Positions 26,220 to 35,842 of a stretch of 56,667 nt of DNA are shown one piece after another. The notes under the pieces were generated by a model that saw only the letters and a list, made by a program, of their open reading frames with translations, ran no database searches and had not been told where the DNA came from. Numbering within the stretch: position 1 is the first letter of the stretch; every line of letters starts with the position of its first letter. Source of the stretch: Paracoccaceae bacterium (GTDB lineage: Bacteria > Pseudomonadota > Alphaproteobacteria > Rhodobacterales > Rhodobacteraceae); the NCBI GenBank assembly GCA_014879735.1, contig JACSRN010000096.1:1-56667 (forward strand). Reading direction: 5' to 3'. The translations under genes and the position numbers were made by a program.

Positions 26220-27659
26220 TCAGCCGTGCTTTACCATCACATGGCGGACGACCGTATAGTCCTCCAGGGCATAGGTGGACATGTCCTTGCCATAGCCGGA
26301 TTGTTTCAGCCCCCCATGCGGCATCTCGTTCACCAGCATGAAATGCGTGTTGATCCAGGTACAGCCGTAGCGCAACTGTGCGGCCGTGGCCATTGCCCGG
26401 CCCACGTCCCGCGTCCAGACCGAGGAGGCAAGGCCATAGTCGCTGTCGTTGGCCCAGGCGACCGCCTGGTCGACGTCGTCGAAGGGGGTGATCGAGACCA
26501 CCGGCCCGAAGACCTCGCGCCGGACGATCTCGTCCTGCTGCCGGGCGCCGGCGACGACGGTGGGCCTGTAGTAGAAACCCTGTGCCATGGCTTCGCCGCC
26601 GGTGGTGATCTCGACATGGCCCAGCTCGCGCGCCCGATTGACGAAACTTGCCACCCGGTCGCGCTGGCGCTGGCTGATCAGCGGTCCGATCTCGTTTGTC
26701 GTGTCATCCTCGGCGCCCAGCGTGATCGACGCCGTGGCCGAGGTCAGGTCGGCCACAAGCCGGTCATAGATCTTGCGGCCGGCATAGACACGGCAGGCGG
26801 CGGTGCAGTCCTGCCCGGCGTTGTAGAAGGAAAACGCCCGCAACCCCTCGACCACCGCAGCGACATCGGCATCGTCGAAGACGATGACCGGCGCCTTGCC
26901 GCCCAGTTCGAGATGGGTGCGCTTCACCGTCTTCGCTGCGGCATCCAGCATCTTCCTGCCCGTCGCCACATCGCCCGTCAGGCTGATCATGTCGATGCCG
27001 GGATGATGGATCAGATGGTTTCCGACGGTCTGCCCCCGGCCGGTGACGACATTGACCACGCCCTCCGGCAGCACTTCCGCCAGAAGGCGCGCCATCTTCA
27101 ACGCGGTCAGCGGCGTCTGCTCGCTGGGCTTGAAGACCACGGTATTGCCGCCGGCGATTGCCGGCGCCAGTTTCCAGGCCATCATCATGAGCGGATAGTT
27201 CCAGGGTGCGATGCTGGCCACCACGCCGATCGCATCGCGCCGGATCATGCTGGTGTGGCCCGCCAGATATTCGCCGGCCGCCTGCCCGTGCTGGGTACGC
27301 ACCGCGCCCGCAAAAAAGCGGTAGCAATCGGTGATGGCCGGGATCTCGTCGCCGCGCGCGGCATTGATCGGCTTGCCGCAGTTCAGCGCCTCCAGCGCGG
27401 CAAAGGCGTCCGCCTCGGCCTCGATCCGGTCGGCGATGCGCAGCAATGCCGCCGCCCGTTCGGCCGGGGTGGTCCGGCTCCAGCCGGCGAAAGCCCGTCG
27501 CGCCGCCTCGACCGCGCGGTCGACCTGGCCGGCCGAGGCTTCGGCGACCTCCAGGATCAGCCCGCCCGTGCGCGGGTTCAGGATCGGTTCCATGGTTTCC
27601 TGCCCGGCCTCGAAGGCAGAACCGATCAGAAGGCCGGAGTCGAGCGGGAATGCATCCAT
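26220..27659 (-). CDS. Aldehyde dehydrogenase, gamma-aminobutyraldehyde/betaine-aldehyde type
   Basis: A 479-residue NAD(P)-dependent aldehyde dehydrogenase. Catalytic residues are in [18 protein letters not shown] (general base Glu) and [11 protein letters not shown] (nucleophile Cys); [20 protein letters not shown] is the cofactor helix. It resembles PatD/PuuC-like enzymes that turn 4-aminobutanal, the product of putrescine deamination, into GABA. It is the last gene of a polyamine-type ABC operon, which supports that substrate. The start at 27659 has CGGAG before it; an upstream in-frame ATG at 27674 overlaps the permease stop by four bases and is a fair alternative. No putrescine aminotransferase or oxidase is in the window. 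Confidence 0.86.
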   Translation of the reverse strand: MDAFPLDSGLLIGSAFEAGQETMEPILNPRTGGLILEVAEASAGQVDRAVEAARRAFAGWSRTTPAERAAALLRIADRIEAEADAFAALEALNCGKPINAARGDEIPAITDCYRFFAGAVRTQHGQAAGEYLAGHTSMIRRDAIGVVASIAPWNYPLMMMAWKLAPAIAGGNTVVFKPSEQTPLTALKMARLLAEVLPEGVVNVVTGRGQTVGNHLIHHPGIDMISLTGDVATGRKMLDAAAKTVKRTHLELGGKAPVIVFDDADVAAVVEGLRAFSFYNAGQDCTAACRVYAGRKIYDRLVADLTSATASITLGAEDDTTNEIGPLISQRQRDRVASFVNRARELGHVEITTGGEAMAQGFYYRPTVVAGARQQDEIVRREVFGPVVSITPFDDVDQAVAWANDSDYGLASSVWTRDVGRAMATAAQLRYGCTWINTHFMLVNEMPHGGLKQSGYGKDMSTYALEDYTVVRHVMVKHG

Positions 27660-27670
27660 GGCGATCTCCG

Positions 27671-28480
27671 TCATTTTCCCGATCCGGCGGTCTCGGATCC
27701 GCCGCGGGTAAGATAAAAGGCTGCAAGGATGGGCACGAAGGTGGCGCAGAACACCACGACGGCCACGACATTCGTCACCGGCCGCTGCCGCGGGCGCACC
27801 AGCTCGTTCAGCATCCAGATCGGCAGGGTGGATTGCTGGCCGGCGGTGAAGGTGGTGACGATCACCTCGTCGAAGGACAATGCGAAGGCCAGCATGCCGC
27901 CCGCCAGCAGGGCCGAACCCATATTGGGCAGCAGCACATGGCGAAAGGTCTGGAACCCGTTGGCGCCCAGGTCGGCGCTGGCCTCCAGGATCCCGCCCGA
28001 CAGCCGCCGCAGCCGGGCGACCGCGTTGTTGTAGACGATGACGATGCAGAAGGTTGCGTGACCCAGGACAATGGTCCAGGTCGAGAACGGGATGTCGAGG
28101 ATCCCGAAGGCCGAGCGCAGCGACATGCCGGTGATCACCCCGGGAAGTGCAATCGGCAACAGGATCAGCAGCGTCACCTGATCGCGGCCGAAAAACCGCG
28201 CCCGGCTCATGGCCGCCGCCGCAAGCGTGCCGAGGATCAGCGCGAGTGCGGTGGAAATCGCGGCCACCTTCAGCGACAGCAGCAGCGGCGGCCAGATGTC
28301 CGGCCGTTCCCACAAGGCCACGCCGAACCATTTCGTCGTCAGCCCGGGCGGCGGAAACTGATAGCTCTTCTCCTCGGTGGTGAAGGCGTAAAGGAAGATC
28401 AGCAGGATCGGCAGATGCAGGAACAGCAGGCCGCCGATGGCCGCCAGCCGAAGCGACAGCGGGCCGCGGTCAGAGCGCAT
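27671..28480 (-). CDS. Polyamine-type ABC transporter permease (PotC-like)
   Basis: A 269-residue inner-membrane permease with six predicted segments. The EAA loop that docks on the ATPase is seen as [38 protein letters not shown] after segment 1 is typical of PotC/PotI proteins. It overlaps the upstream permease gene by 11 bases. It belongs with the SBP, ATPase and second permease of this operon in importing spermidine, putrescine or a related cation. Confidence 0.88.
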   Translation of the reverse strand: MRSDRGPLSLRLAAIGGLLFLHLPILLIFLYAFTTEEKSYQFPPPGLTTKWFGVALWERPDIWPPLLLSLKVAAISTALALILGTLAAAAMSRARFFGRDQVTLLILLPIALPGVITGMSLRSAFGILDIPFSTWTIVLGHATFCIVIVYNNAVARLRRLSGGILEASADLGANGFQTFRHVLLPNMGSALLAGGMLAFALSFDEVIVTTFTAGQQSTLPIWMLNELVRPRQRPVTNVVAVVVFCATFVPILAAFYLTRGGSETAGSGK

Positions 28481-29408
28481 CGAACGCCCCCGCCTTCTTG
28501 GCCAGCCACAGATAGGCCAGCATGATCACGATGGGCACCACGGCAAAGGCCGCCGCCAGCGGGATGTTCCCCGCCGTTCCCTGTAGCTGATAGACCGCCA
28601 TGCCGATGAAATTCGCCGAATTCCCCACGATCTGCGGAATGATGTAATCCCCCAGCGTCAGCGAGAAGGTGAAGATCGATCCGGCGATCACCCCGGGCAG
28701 TGCCAGCGGCAGCACCACGGTGCGGAAGGTCTGCGCCCGCGTGGCGCCCAGATCGGCCGAGGCCTCCAGCATCGAGGCGGGCACCCGCTCCAGCGCCGCC
28801 TGCATGGGCAGGATCATGTAGGGCAGCCAGACATAGGTGAAGACCAGGAAGGTCCCGAAGGGCGAGGTCGACAGCGACGATCCCTCGAACCCGGGGATCG
28901 CCAGCAGCCCGTCGATCAGAAAGCCGGTGCCGGTGGCGCTCGCCGCCCAGCCCAGGATGCCCTCCTTGGCAAGGATCAGCTTCCAGGCATAGACCTTGAC
29001 CAGATAGCTCGACCACAATGGCAGCATGACGCCCAGGTAGAAGGCGGCCTTCCAGCCGCCCCTTGCGTAGCGCGCGGCGTAATAGGCGATGGGAAAGGCC
29101 AGCACCGCCGAGGCCAGCGTCACGGCCGCCGCCATCAGCGCGGTGCGCAGGATGATGTCCAGGTTCTGCGCCCGCAACAGCTCGGCATAGGTCTTCAGCG
29201 TGAATTCGGGAACCACGATCCCCGAAAACTCGTCGATGGCATAGAACGACTGCAGCAGCAGCGCCGCCAGCGCGCCAAGATAGATCACCCCCAGCCACAG
29301 AAGCGGCGGCAGGATCAGCAGCGCGACCAGCACCGCCGGCCGGCGCCAGAACAGCCCGGTCAGCCGGTCGCCGGCGCCCCGCGCCGGAAGGATGGCCGGC
29401 GCGATCAT
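28470..29408 (-). CDS. Polyamine-type ABC transporter permease (PotB-like)
   Basis: A 312-residue permease with six predicted segments and an EAA loop ([20 protein letters not shown]). The long first periplasmic region ([20 protein letters not shown]) is as in PotB/PotH. GGGAGGGGCGGCG precedes the ATG at 29408. A 109-base gap holding a G/C hairpin separates it from the ATPase gene upstream, which may lower downstream expression relative to the first genes. Confidence 0.88.
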   Translation of the reverse strand: MIAPAILPARGAGDRLTGLFWRRPAVLVALLILPPLLWLGVIYLGALAALLLQSFYAIDEFSGIVVPEFTLKTYAELLRAQNLDIILRTALMAAAVTLASAVLAFPIAYYAARYARGGWKAAFYLGVMLPLWSSYLVKVYAWKLILAKEGILGWAASATGTGFLIDGLLAIPGFEGSSLSTSPFGTFLVFTYVWLPYMILPMQAALERVPASMLEASADLGATRAQTFRTVVLPLALPGVIAGSIFTFSLTLGDYIIPQIVGNSANFIGMAVYQLQGTAGNIPLAAAFAVVPIVIMLAYLWLAKKAGAFDAL

Positions 29409-29454
29409 CGCCGCCCCTCCCTGACCCTGCCTGCTGCAACGTCTTCTCTGCCGC

Positions 29455-29490
29455 AAATATCCCGGGGGTCCGGGGGCAGAGCCCCCGGCC
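29455..29490. repeat. GC-rich REP-like hairpin element (copy 2)
   Basis: AATATCCC then CCGGGGGC (29470-29477), AGA loop, GCCCCCGG (29481-29488), inside the ABC operon between the ATPase and first permease. Elements of this shape (AATATCCCGGGGGTCC plus hairpin) are, from memory, abundant in Rhodobacterales genomes. It resembles the element at 2196-2249. Confidence 0.5.
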
Positions 29491-29517
29491 GGGCGCCCGC
29501 GGTGGTGCGGATCGCGG

Positions 29518-30510
29518 TCATGGCGCACCTTCCATCACATGCAGCGCGGCGGGATCGAAGGCCAGGGCGACCCGGGCCCCCTCCTCGGGCAGCGGCTGGC
29601 CTGCCGGAACCAGCGCCGCGATGCCGGTGCCGTCATCGGTGTCCAGCATCACCCGGGTGCCGCTACCCAGATAGCGCAGCGCCGTGACGGTACCCGTCAC
29701 CGGGCCGGCACCGACCAGGCGCACCGCCTCCGGGCGCAGCGAGGACCAGGCTTCGGGGCCGCCCAGCGCGCGGGTGAGCGCGGGCGGCAGCACGTTCGAC
29801 GATCCGACGAAATCGGCGACGAAACGGGTGCGCGGGCGGTCGTAGATCTCCTGCGGCGTGCCGATCTGGGCGATCTTGCCCTCGTTGAAGACCGCCAGAC
29901 GGTCGGCCATCGACAGCGCCTCGTGCTGGTCATGCGTGACGAAAACGAAGGTCAGCCCCAGCCGGATCTGCAGCGCCTTCAATTCGTCCTGCATCGCCTC
30001 GCGCAGCTTCAGATCCAGCGCGCCAAGCGGCTCGTCCAGCAACAGCACCCGCGGCCGGTTGACCAGCGCGCGGGCAAGCGCCACGCGCTGCCGCTGCCCG
30101 CCGGAAAGCTGCGCCGGCTTGCGGTCGCCATAGCCCTCCAGCTTGACCAGCGCCAGCATCTCCTCGGCCTGGGCCAGCCGCTCGGTCCGGCGCATGCCCT
30201 TGACCATCAGCCCGTAGGCCACGTTGTCGCGCACGTTCATATGCGGAAACAGCGCATAATCCTGAAAGACCGTGTTGACGTTGCGCCGGTTTGGCGGCGT
30301 GTCCGACACATCCTCGCCAAAGATGCGGATCGTGCCGGACGACGGTTTCTCGAAACCCGAGATCAGCCGAAGGCAGGTGGTCTTGCCCGAGCCGGAGGGC
30401 CCGAGCATGGCGAAGAAACTGCCCTCCTCAATGGCAAGGTCGACGCCGTCGACGGCCCTGATCGGGCCGAAATGGCGGGAAACGGAGTGGAATTCGACGG
30501 CAACGGTCAT
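29518..30510 (-). CDS. Polyamine-type ABC transporter ATP-binding protein (PotA-like)
   Basis: A 330-residue ATPase. Walker A GPSGSGKTT (about 36-44), the Q loop in TVFQDYALFPHM, signature LSGGQRQRVALARAL, and Walker B LLLDEPLGALD are all intact, and the switch His is in FVTHDQHEA. The C-terminal TOBE domain starts at about 235. The start at 30510 has a weak ribosome site (GGAAC). It is the energising subunit of the importer encoded by the neighbouring genes. Confidence 0.92.
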   Translation of the reverse strand: MTVAVEFHSVSRHFGPIRAVDGVDLAIEEGSFFAMLGPSGSGKTTCLRLISGFEKPSSGTIRIFGEDVSDTPPNRRNVNTVFQDYALFPHMNVRDNVAYGLMVKGMRRTERLAQAEEMLALVKLEGYGDRKPAQLSGGQRQRVALARALVNRPRVLLLDEPLGALDLKLREAMQDELKALQIRLGLTFVFVTHDQHEALSMADRLAVFNEGKIAQIGTPQEIYDRPRTRFVADFVGSSNVLPPALTRALGGPEAWSSLRPEAVRLVGAGPVTGTVTALRYLGSGTRVMLDTDDGTGIAALVPAGQPLPEEGARVALAFDPAALHVMEGAP

Positions 30511-30580
30511 GGAGGTTCCGGGCAGTGGCGGTCGGGTGTCGGTTTGCCTGCGGACGGAATGCACGCAGGCCGCCCCGCGC

Positions 30581-30611
30581 CCCTCCCCCTTGCCTGCCGG
30601 GGCGGGGAGGG
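30581..30611. promoter_or_regulatory. Intercistronic hairpin after the substrate-binding protein gene
   Basis: CCCTCCCC (30581-30588) pairs with GGGGAGGG (30604-30611) around a 15-base loop within the 210-base gap between the binding-protein and ATPase genes. There is no T run. It could stabilise the upstream message or partly end transcription, as is common in ABC operons. Confidence 0.45.
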
Positions 30612-30720
30612 TGCGGGATATCAGGGCGACGGCGCCGAGCACCCCCGCCCCGCCGGTATCCGGGCGGCGGGGCAGATGCCCGCGATGCGGCCGGGGTCGC
30701 GCCGGGTGGGGCTGCGGCGC

Positions 30721-31872
30721 TCAGCGCCCGCCGATCACGCCGATATAGTCCGATACCCAGCGGTAATAGGGCACGCATTCGCCCTGGGCACATTTCGACA
30801 CCGGGGTGGTCCAGAACCGGATGCGGTCGAAGTCATCCATGCCGTTGTCGTGGCAGCTTTCCTTGGTCGACATGCCGCTGCCATCGGTGCAGGCGGCCGG
30901 AACCGAGGGGTTGGCGCCGAACCAGACCGCCAGGTCGGACTGCAGGTTCGACGACAGCGTGTGTTCCATCCACAGATAGGCACAATTGGGATGTTCGGCC
31001 TCGGCATGCATCATCGTCGTGTCGGCCCAGCCCGTGGCGCCTTCCTCGGGAATGGTCGAGGCCACCGGCTGCCCGTCGGCCTTCAGCAGGTTCACCTGGA
31101 ACGGCCAGGACCCCGAGGCGACCACGCCCTCGTTCTTGAAGTCGTCGATCTGGATGAAGGCGTCGTGCCAGTAGCGACTGACCAGCATGCGCTGGCCGCG
31201 CAGCAGATCCAGGGCCGCGGCATATTGGGCATCGCTCAGCTCATAGGGATTGGTGATGCCGAGATCCGGCTTGTGCGCCATCAGATATTGCGCGGCATCG
31301 GCGATGTGGATCGGCCCGTCATAGGCCTGCACCCGCCCCTTGTTCGACTGGCCATCGGGCAGGACCTGTTCCTCGAACACCACCGACCAGCTTTTCGGCG
31401 CTTCCTTGAAAACCTCGGTGTTGTACATCAGGACGTTCGGCCCCCACATATAGGGTACGCCGTAATGCGTGCCCTCGACGGTGAACCAGGGGGCATCCTT
31501 CAGCCGGTCGTCGACCTTGGACCAGGACGGGATCAGATCGGTGTTGACCGGCTGCACCCGCTTGCCCGCCACCAGCCGCAGCGAGGCATCGCCGCTGGCG
31601 GTGACAAGGTCGAAGCCGCCCTCGTTCATCAGCGCCACCATTTCGTCGCTGGTGTTGGCGGTCTTGACGTTCACCTTGCAGCCGGTGGCTTCCTCGAACT
31701 TCGTCACCCAGTCGAAGGCCTTGTCGGTTTCGCCGCGCTCTATGTAGCCGGGCCAGGCGACGATATTCACCTGCCCCTCGCCGGCGCCCAGTTCCGTCAC
31801 CTGTGCCAGGGCGGGCGAAAGTCCCGTCAACGCCGCCAGCGCCGAGGTGGCCATGAGCTTCATGGTCTTCAT
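30721..31872 (-). CDS. Polyamine-type ABC transporter substrate-binding protein (PotD/PotF-like)
   Basis: A 383-residue periplasmic protein with a Sec signal peptide (about 1-23, ending SPALAQ). NIVAWPGYIERGETD followed by FEEATGCKVNVKTANTSDEMVALM is the PotD-type first lobe. VPYMWGPNVLMYNTEVF and the Trp/Asp-rich WADTTMMHAEAEHPNCAY line the ligand cleft. Four cysteines near the C-terminus (AACTDGSG, ESCHDNG, SKCAQGEC) are unusual for PotD and may form disulfides. It is the first gene of the operon. A 210-base gap with a CCCTCCCC/GGGGAGGG stem (30581-30611) separates it from the ATPase, consistent with higher expression of the binding protein. Confidence 0.87.
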   Translation of the reverse strand: MKTMKLMATSALAALTGLSPALAQVTELGAGEGQVNIVAWPGYIERGETDKAFDWVTKFEEATGCKVNVKTANTSDEMVALMNEGGFDLVTASGDASLRLVAGKRVQPVNTDLIPSWSKVDDRLKDAPWFTVEGTHYGVPYMWGPNVLMYNTEVFKEAPKSWSVVFEEQVLPDGQSNKGRVQAYDGPIHIADAAQYLMAHKPDLGITNPYELSDAQYAAALDLLRGQRMLVSRYWHDAFIQIDDFKNEGVVASGSWPFQVNLLKADGQPVASTIPEEGATGWADTTMMHAEAEHPNCAYLWMEHTLSSNLQSDLAVWFGANPSVPAACTDGSGMSTKESCHDNGMDDFDRIRFWTTPVSKCAQGECVPYYRWVSDYIGVIGGR

Positions 31873-32021
31873 CTGCAGTCTCCCTGTGGATGGCCGCGGG
31901 CCGCGCGGCGCGAGCCGGTGTTCCGGTCATGAAGAAAAGGCTAGGCCCGCCGCGCCGTTTCGCAATAACAAAACGCGGATGCGATCCATCGGAAAAACCG
32001 AAACCTCGGCAGGCCGAACCC

Positions 32022-32924
32022 TCAGCGGCTGGCGATCGCGCCCTGCGCGGAGCGCACGAAATTGCGTGCCGGCGCCGACAGTGGCGCGCCGCGGCGCCAG
32101 GCAAGGCCCACCTGCACCGTTGGCAGATCGCCCGAGACATCGCGCGTCTCGATCCGGTCGCCTTCCAGCGACCAGGGCCGGTAGACCAGGCTGGGCAGGA
32201 TGGCGAGGCCCGCGCCCGTGGCGACCAGCGAGCGTACGGCCTCGACGCTGCGGGTGCGGAAGGCGACCTGGGGCTTCACCGGCAGGGCCGCGGTCAGCCG
32301 GCGGGTCGATTCCTCGATCTCGTCCACCATGAGCTGGATCATCGGCTGGCCGGCCAGTTCCTCCAGCGCGATCGATTCCTGATCGGCCAGCGGATGGCCG
32401 AGCGGCATCCACAGCCGGTAGGGCGAGACGATCAGCGTCTCCACCTGCAGCGCCATGCGGTCCTTGACCGAGGAGGTGACAAGCACCGCGACATCCAGTT
32501 CGCCGCCGATCAGAAGGTGCTGCAGATAGTCGCCGTTATCCTCGACCACCTGCAGTTCGACCTTGGGAAAGGCCCGCCGGTAACGCGACAGGATGTCCGA
32601 CAGCACATAGCCCGCCACCAGCGAGGTGACGCCCAGCGACAACCGGCCGGGCGCGGCTTCGGCCCCGTCGCGAAAGGCGGTACGGGCGCTGGCCACATCG
32701 GCAAGGATCTGGCGGGCATGGCGCAGGAAGGCCTGGCCCTTGTGCGTGATCTCCAGCCCACGGGCCTGCCGATCGAACAATTGCAGGCCGAGGTCGTCCT
32801 CCAGCGCGCGGATCGCCTCGGTCACGGAGGACTGGCTGATCGACAGCACCCGGGCGGCCCCCGTCACCGATCCGGCCTCGGCTGCGGCGACGAAGAACTG
32901 CAACTGCCGTAGAGTGAAGGCCAT
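32022..32924 (-). CDS. LysR-family transcriptional regulator
   Basis: A 300-residue LysR regulator with the N-terminal winged helix-turn-helix (about 1-60, AAAEAGSVTGAARVLSISQS as the recognition region) and a two-lobe effector domain. Its ATG shares one base with the stop of the GAF-domain gene (TGATG). It is co-oriented with and 149 bases upstream of the polyamine-type ABC operon, so it probably controls that operon. The lack of a divergent target is unusual for LysR genes. Confidence 0.9.
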   Translation of the reverse strand: MAFTLRQLQFFVAAAEAGSVTGAARVLSISQSSVTEAIRALEDDLGLQLFDRQARGLEITHKGQAFLRHARQILADVASARTAFRDGAEAAPGRLSLGVTSLVAGYVLSDILSRYRRAFPKVELQVVEDNGDYLQHLLIGGELDVAVLVTSSVKDRMALQVETLIVSPYRLWMPLGHPLADQESIALEELAGQPMIQLMVDEIEESTRRLTAALPVKPQVAFRTRSVEAVRSLVATGAGLAILPSLVYRPWSLEGDRIETRDVSGDLPTVQVGLAWRRGAPLSAPARNFVRSAQGAIASR

Positions 32925-33349
32925 CAGCCGCAGGCCGCAACCAGTTCGGCATGGTGACGGTTGAGGATTCCGACATAGGCTGCCAACCGCTCGGCACTGA
33001 AATGCCCCGCCTCGGCCAGAAGATTCACCGTGGCAACCACGCGGCCCTCGCGGCCGATGACCGGCAGATTGACCGCCGAGCCTAAGCCCAGCGATTCGAT
33101 CAGCGCATGATCGAAGAACTGCGCGCGAAAACCCTCGGGCGTGTTTGCGACGAAGGGTTCCAGCCGGACGATGCATTGATCGTACCAGGCATCGCGGGTC
33201 AGCGGCTTGGTGCCCTGCACCGGATATTCTGCCGGATGCGATGTATAGCTGCGCCGGGCCAGCCCGGCGGCATGGTCATGCGTGGTGACGGTGAAAAGCC
33301 GGATGCCAAGGGCGGCACATTCGGTGTGAACCTGATCGAGAACGGTCAT
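32924..33349 (-). CDS. GAF-domain protein
   Basis: A 141-residue soluble protein made of one GAF-like fold: a sheet start LGIRLFTVTTHDHAAGLARRSYTS, mid region LIESLGLGSAVNLPVIGREGRVVATVNLL, and a final helix. It likely binds a small ligand. It is coupled at both ends: its start overlaps the upstream 110-residue gene by four bases, and its stop overlaps the LysR start. The HPAEYPVQGTKPL segment recalls GAF proteins I have seen beside amino-acid or polyamine transporters, but the ligand is unknown. Confidence 0.78.
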   Translation of the reverse strand: MTVLDQVHTECAALGIRLFTVTTHDHAAGLARRSYTSHPAEYPVQGTKPLTRDAWYDQCIVRLEPFVANTPEGFRAQFFDHALIESLGLGSAVNLPVIGREGRVVATVNLLAEAGHFSAERLAAYVGILNRHHAELVAACG

Positions 33350-33678
33350 GCGGAGGGCCAGCTTGCAGTGGAAAGAACGGTCCAGTCGGGGATATCCGGC
33401 AGCGGGCTGCCGTCTTCGGTGACATAAAGGCGAACGTGGTCCGGTACTGTCCCGCCCGGCAAGGCGACGATGCGCCAGTGGATCGCAAAGCCCTCGGGGA
33501 TCAGGCCCTCGGCATAGAAGGCGATCTCCTCGGAATCGAGCACCTCTGTCGGATCGGCCTCCCAGCCGCCTTGCGACCAGAAGACAAGGCCCTCGATGGG
33601 CGGGTCGCTGTGGGCCAGGCGGACAAGGGGCGCGAGAAAGATCTCTTCGGGCGTGGGATCGACGGGTTTGCGCGCCAT
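33346..33678 (-). CDS. Conserved hypothetical protein, 110 residues
   Basis: I do not recognise this family. It is an acidic soluble protein with no signal peptide or membrane segment. It opens MARKPVDPTPEEIFLAPLVR and has a Trp-rich centre (GLVFWSQGGWEADPTEVL) and a likely beta-hairpin (PDHVRLYVTEDG). CCGGAGACGCCG precedes the ATG at 33678. It is the first gene of a tightly overlapping three-gene set with the GAF protein and the LysR regulator, upstream of the polyamine-type transporter. It is probably real, given coding bias and the four-base overlap. Confidence 0.7.
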   Translation of the reverse strand: MARKPVDPTPEEIFLAPLVRLAHSDPPIEGLVFWSQGGWEADPTEVLDSEEIAFYAEGLIPEGFAIHWRIVALPGGTVPDHVRLYVTEDGSPLPDIPDWTVLSTASWPSA

Positions 33679-33807
33679 CGGCGTCTCCGGACTGGTTCGG
33701 CGGCAGGATGGCAGATCGCCGCGACAAGGGCGAGGGGCGAAACCGCACGATTGCAGCCGCGCCGCCGGCGAGGCATCGTGGCGAGGCCGAAGCGTCACGG
33801 GGACTCC

Positions 33808-34716
33808 ATGCTGCTTTATACCCATGCCGATTGCCTGGCCCATGTCACACCGCCCGGCCATCCCGAATCCGCCGACCGGCTGCGGGCGGTCTGGCGCGGC
33901 CTGGCCGATCTGCCGCTGATCCCGCGGGCCTGTCCCGCCGGCGAGGCGGCCGAGGTGCTGTGCTGCCATCCGCCCGCCTATCTGGCCCGGGTCGAGGCGG
34001 CCGTGCCACGCGAGGGCTGGGCCCAGCTCGACGGCGACACCTTTCTGTCGCCCGGCTCCTTTGGCGCGGCGATGCGCGCGGTCGGCGGCGTCTGTGCCGC
34101 CGTCGATGCCGTGCTGGCCGGCGAGGACAGGACCGCCTTCGTCGCCGCCCGCCCGCCGGGCCACCATGCCGAGACCGCCCGGGCGATGGGTTTCTGCCTT
34201 TTCGGCACTGCTGCCATCGCGGCGAAACGTGCGCTGGTCCATCACGGCCTGTCCCGCGTCGCCATCGTCGATTTCGACGTGCACCATGGTAACGGCACGC
34301 AGGATCTGCTGTGGGATGAGGGGCGATGCCTCTATGCCTCCAGCCACCAGATGCCGCTGTATCCCGGCACCGGGCGCCCGGACGAACGGGGCGCGCATGG
34401 TCAGGTGATCAATGTTGCCCTGCGCGGCGGCAGCGATGGCGCGGCCATGCGCCAGGCCTATGAACGGACGATCCTGCCTGCCGTCGCCGACTGGCGGCCC
34501 GACCTGCTGATCGTCTCGGCCGGCTTTGATGCCCATGCTGCCGATCCGCTGGCGGGGCTGAACTGGGACGAGGCCGATTTCCGCTGGCTTGCCGCGCGCC
34601 TGTGGGAGGTTTCGGGCGGCCGGGTGGTCTCGACACTGGAAGGCGGTTATGATCTGGACGCGCTGGCGGCTTCGGCCGCCGCCTATGTGGGCGAACTGGC
34701 CACCCTTTCGGACTGA
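33808..34716 (+). CDS. Histone-deacetylase-superfamily hydrolase (acetylpolyamine amidohydrolase-like)
   Basis: A 302-residue zinc amidohydrolase of the HDAC superfamily. The tandem His active site is in AARPPGHHAETARAMGFC. The zinc ligands are in VDFDVHHGNGTQD and SAGFDAHAADPL, and GGYDLDAL carries the transition-state Tyr. Bacterial members deacetylate acetylpolyamines or other small amides. It heads the plus-strand block with xseB, ispA and dxs (nine bases to xseB), and is divergent from the 110-residue gene. The nearby polyamine-type transporter makes acetylpolyamines a natural guess, but I recall this gene order also where no such transporter is present. Confidence 0.9.
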   Translation: MLLYTHADCLAHVTPPGHPESADRLRAVWRGLADLPLIPRACPAGEAAEVLCCHPPAYLARVEAAVPREGWAQLDGDTFLSPGSFGAAMRAVGGVCAAVDAVLAGEDRTAFVAARPPGHHAETARAMGFCLFGTAAIAAKRALVHHGLSRVAIVDFDVHHGNGTQDLLWDEGRCLYASSHQMPLYPGTGRPDERGAHGQVINVALRGGSDGAAMRQAYERTILPAVADWRPDLLIVSAGFDAHAADPLAGLNWDEADFRWLAARLWEVSGGRVVSTLEGGYDLDALAASAAAYVGELATLSD

Positions 34717-34725
34717 GGCTTTGCG

Positions 34726-34965
34726 ATGACGGACAAACCCATTGAAAAGATGACCTTCGAGGAGGGGATGGCGGCGCTGGAGGCCGTGGTCTCGCAACTG
34801 GAAAAGGGTGAGGTCGCGCTGGAGCAGTCAATCGCGCTGTACGAGCGCGGCGCGAAGCTGAAGGCGCATTGCGCCGCCAAACTGGCCGAGGCAGAAGCGA
34901 AGGTGGAACTTATCCGTGCCGCCGAAGGCAAGGCCATCGGCACCACCCCCGCGGAGGGGCTGTGA
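34726..34965 (+). CDS. xseB: Exodeoxyribonuclease VII small subunit
   Basis: A 79-residue all-helical protein; KMTFEEGMAALEAVVSQLEKGEVALEQSIALYERGAKL is, in part, the family signature (residues 6-45). Together with XseA, which is not in the window, it degrades single-stranded DNA. Its stop overlaps the GTG start of ispA by four bases (GTGA). Confidence 0.95.
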   Translation: MTDKPIEKMTFEEGMAALEAVVSQLEKGEVALEQSIALYERGAKLKAHCAAKLAEAEAKVELIRAAEGKAIGTTPAEGL

Positions 34966-35831
34966 GCTTTCCCGAATTGCTGGCCAGCGATGCGGCCCGG
35001 GTCTCGGTCCGGCTGACGGCGGCATTGGCGGGATTTCCCGACCAGGCCGTGGTCCACGCCATGCGCTATGCCGTGCAGGGCGGCAAGGGTCTGCGCGGAT
35101 TTCTGGTGCTGGAAGGGGCCCGGGTGCTGGGTGTGCCCGAGCGGCAGGCGCTGCCCGCCGCCGCTGCGGTCGAGGCGCTGCATGCCTATTCCCTGGTGCA
35201 TGACGACCTGCCGGCGATGGACGACGATGACCTGCGCCGCGGCCAGCCGACCGTGCATCGAAAATGGAACGATGCGACGGCGATCCTTGCCGGCGATGCG
35301 CTGCAGACGCTGGCTTTCGAGCTTTTGACCGATCCGGCGCTGGGTCCGCCCACCGCGCGGGTAAGGCTGGTTGCGGGGCTGGCCCGGGCGGCCGGGGCAC
35401 AGGGCATGGTCTATGGCCAGGCGCTGGACATCGCCGCCGAAACCGCCGCCGCGCCCCTGACCCTGGAGCAGATCACCGAGTTGCAGGCCGGCAAGACCGG
35501 AGCGCTGATCGGATTTTCCGCAACGGCGGGCGCAATCATCGCCGGGGCCGACCCCGCACCCCTGCGCGCCTATGCCGCCGCGCTGGGGCTGGCGTTCCAG
35601 ATCTGGGACGATGTGCTCGACGTCACCGGCGATGCCGCCACCACCGGCAAGCGCACCGGCAAGGATGCCGCGGCCGGCAAGGCGACCTTCGTCTCGCTTC
35701 TGGGCCTCGACGCTGCGCGCGCCCGGGCGCAGGCGCTGATCCATCAGGCCGAGGATGCCCTTGCGCCCTATGGCGGTGCGGCGGCAAACTTGATCCGCGC
35801 GGCCCGATTCACCATTTCGCGGCAAGCTTGA
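34962..35831 (+). CDS. ispA: Farnesyl diphosphate synthase / geranyltranstransferase
   Basis: A 289-residue trans-prenyltransferase making C15 farnesyl diphosphate from IPP and DMAPP. The first aspartate-rich motif is in [17 protein letters not shown] and the second in [24 protein letters not shown] and [10 protein letters not shown] complete the site. GTG at 34962 is chosen as the start because GGAGGGG stands before it and it overlaps the xseB stop; upstream in-frame codons lie within xseB. It supplies quinone side chains and, in phototrophs, carotenoids. It is followed directly by dxs. Confidence 0.94.
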   Translation: MSFPELLASDAARVSVRLTAALAGFPDQAVVHAMRYAVQGGKGLRGFLVLEGARVLGVPERQALPAAAAVEALHAYSLVHDDLPAMDDDDLRRGQPTVHRKWNDATAILAGDALQTLAFELLTDPALGPPTARVRLVAGLARAAGAQGMVYGQALDIAAETAAAPLTLEQITELQAGKTGALIGFSATAGAIIAGADPAPLRAYAAALGLAFQIWDDVLDVTGDAATTGKRTGKDAAAGKATFVSLLGLDAARARAQALIHQAEDALAPYGGAAANLIRAARFTISRQA

Positions 35832-35842
35832 GAGGAGGCCCC

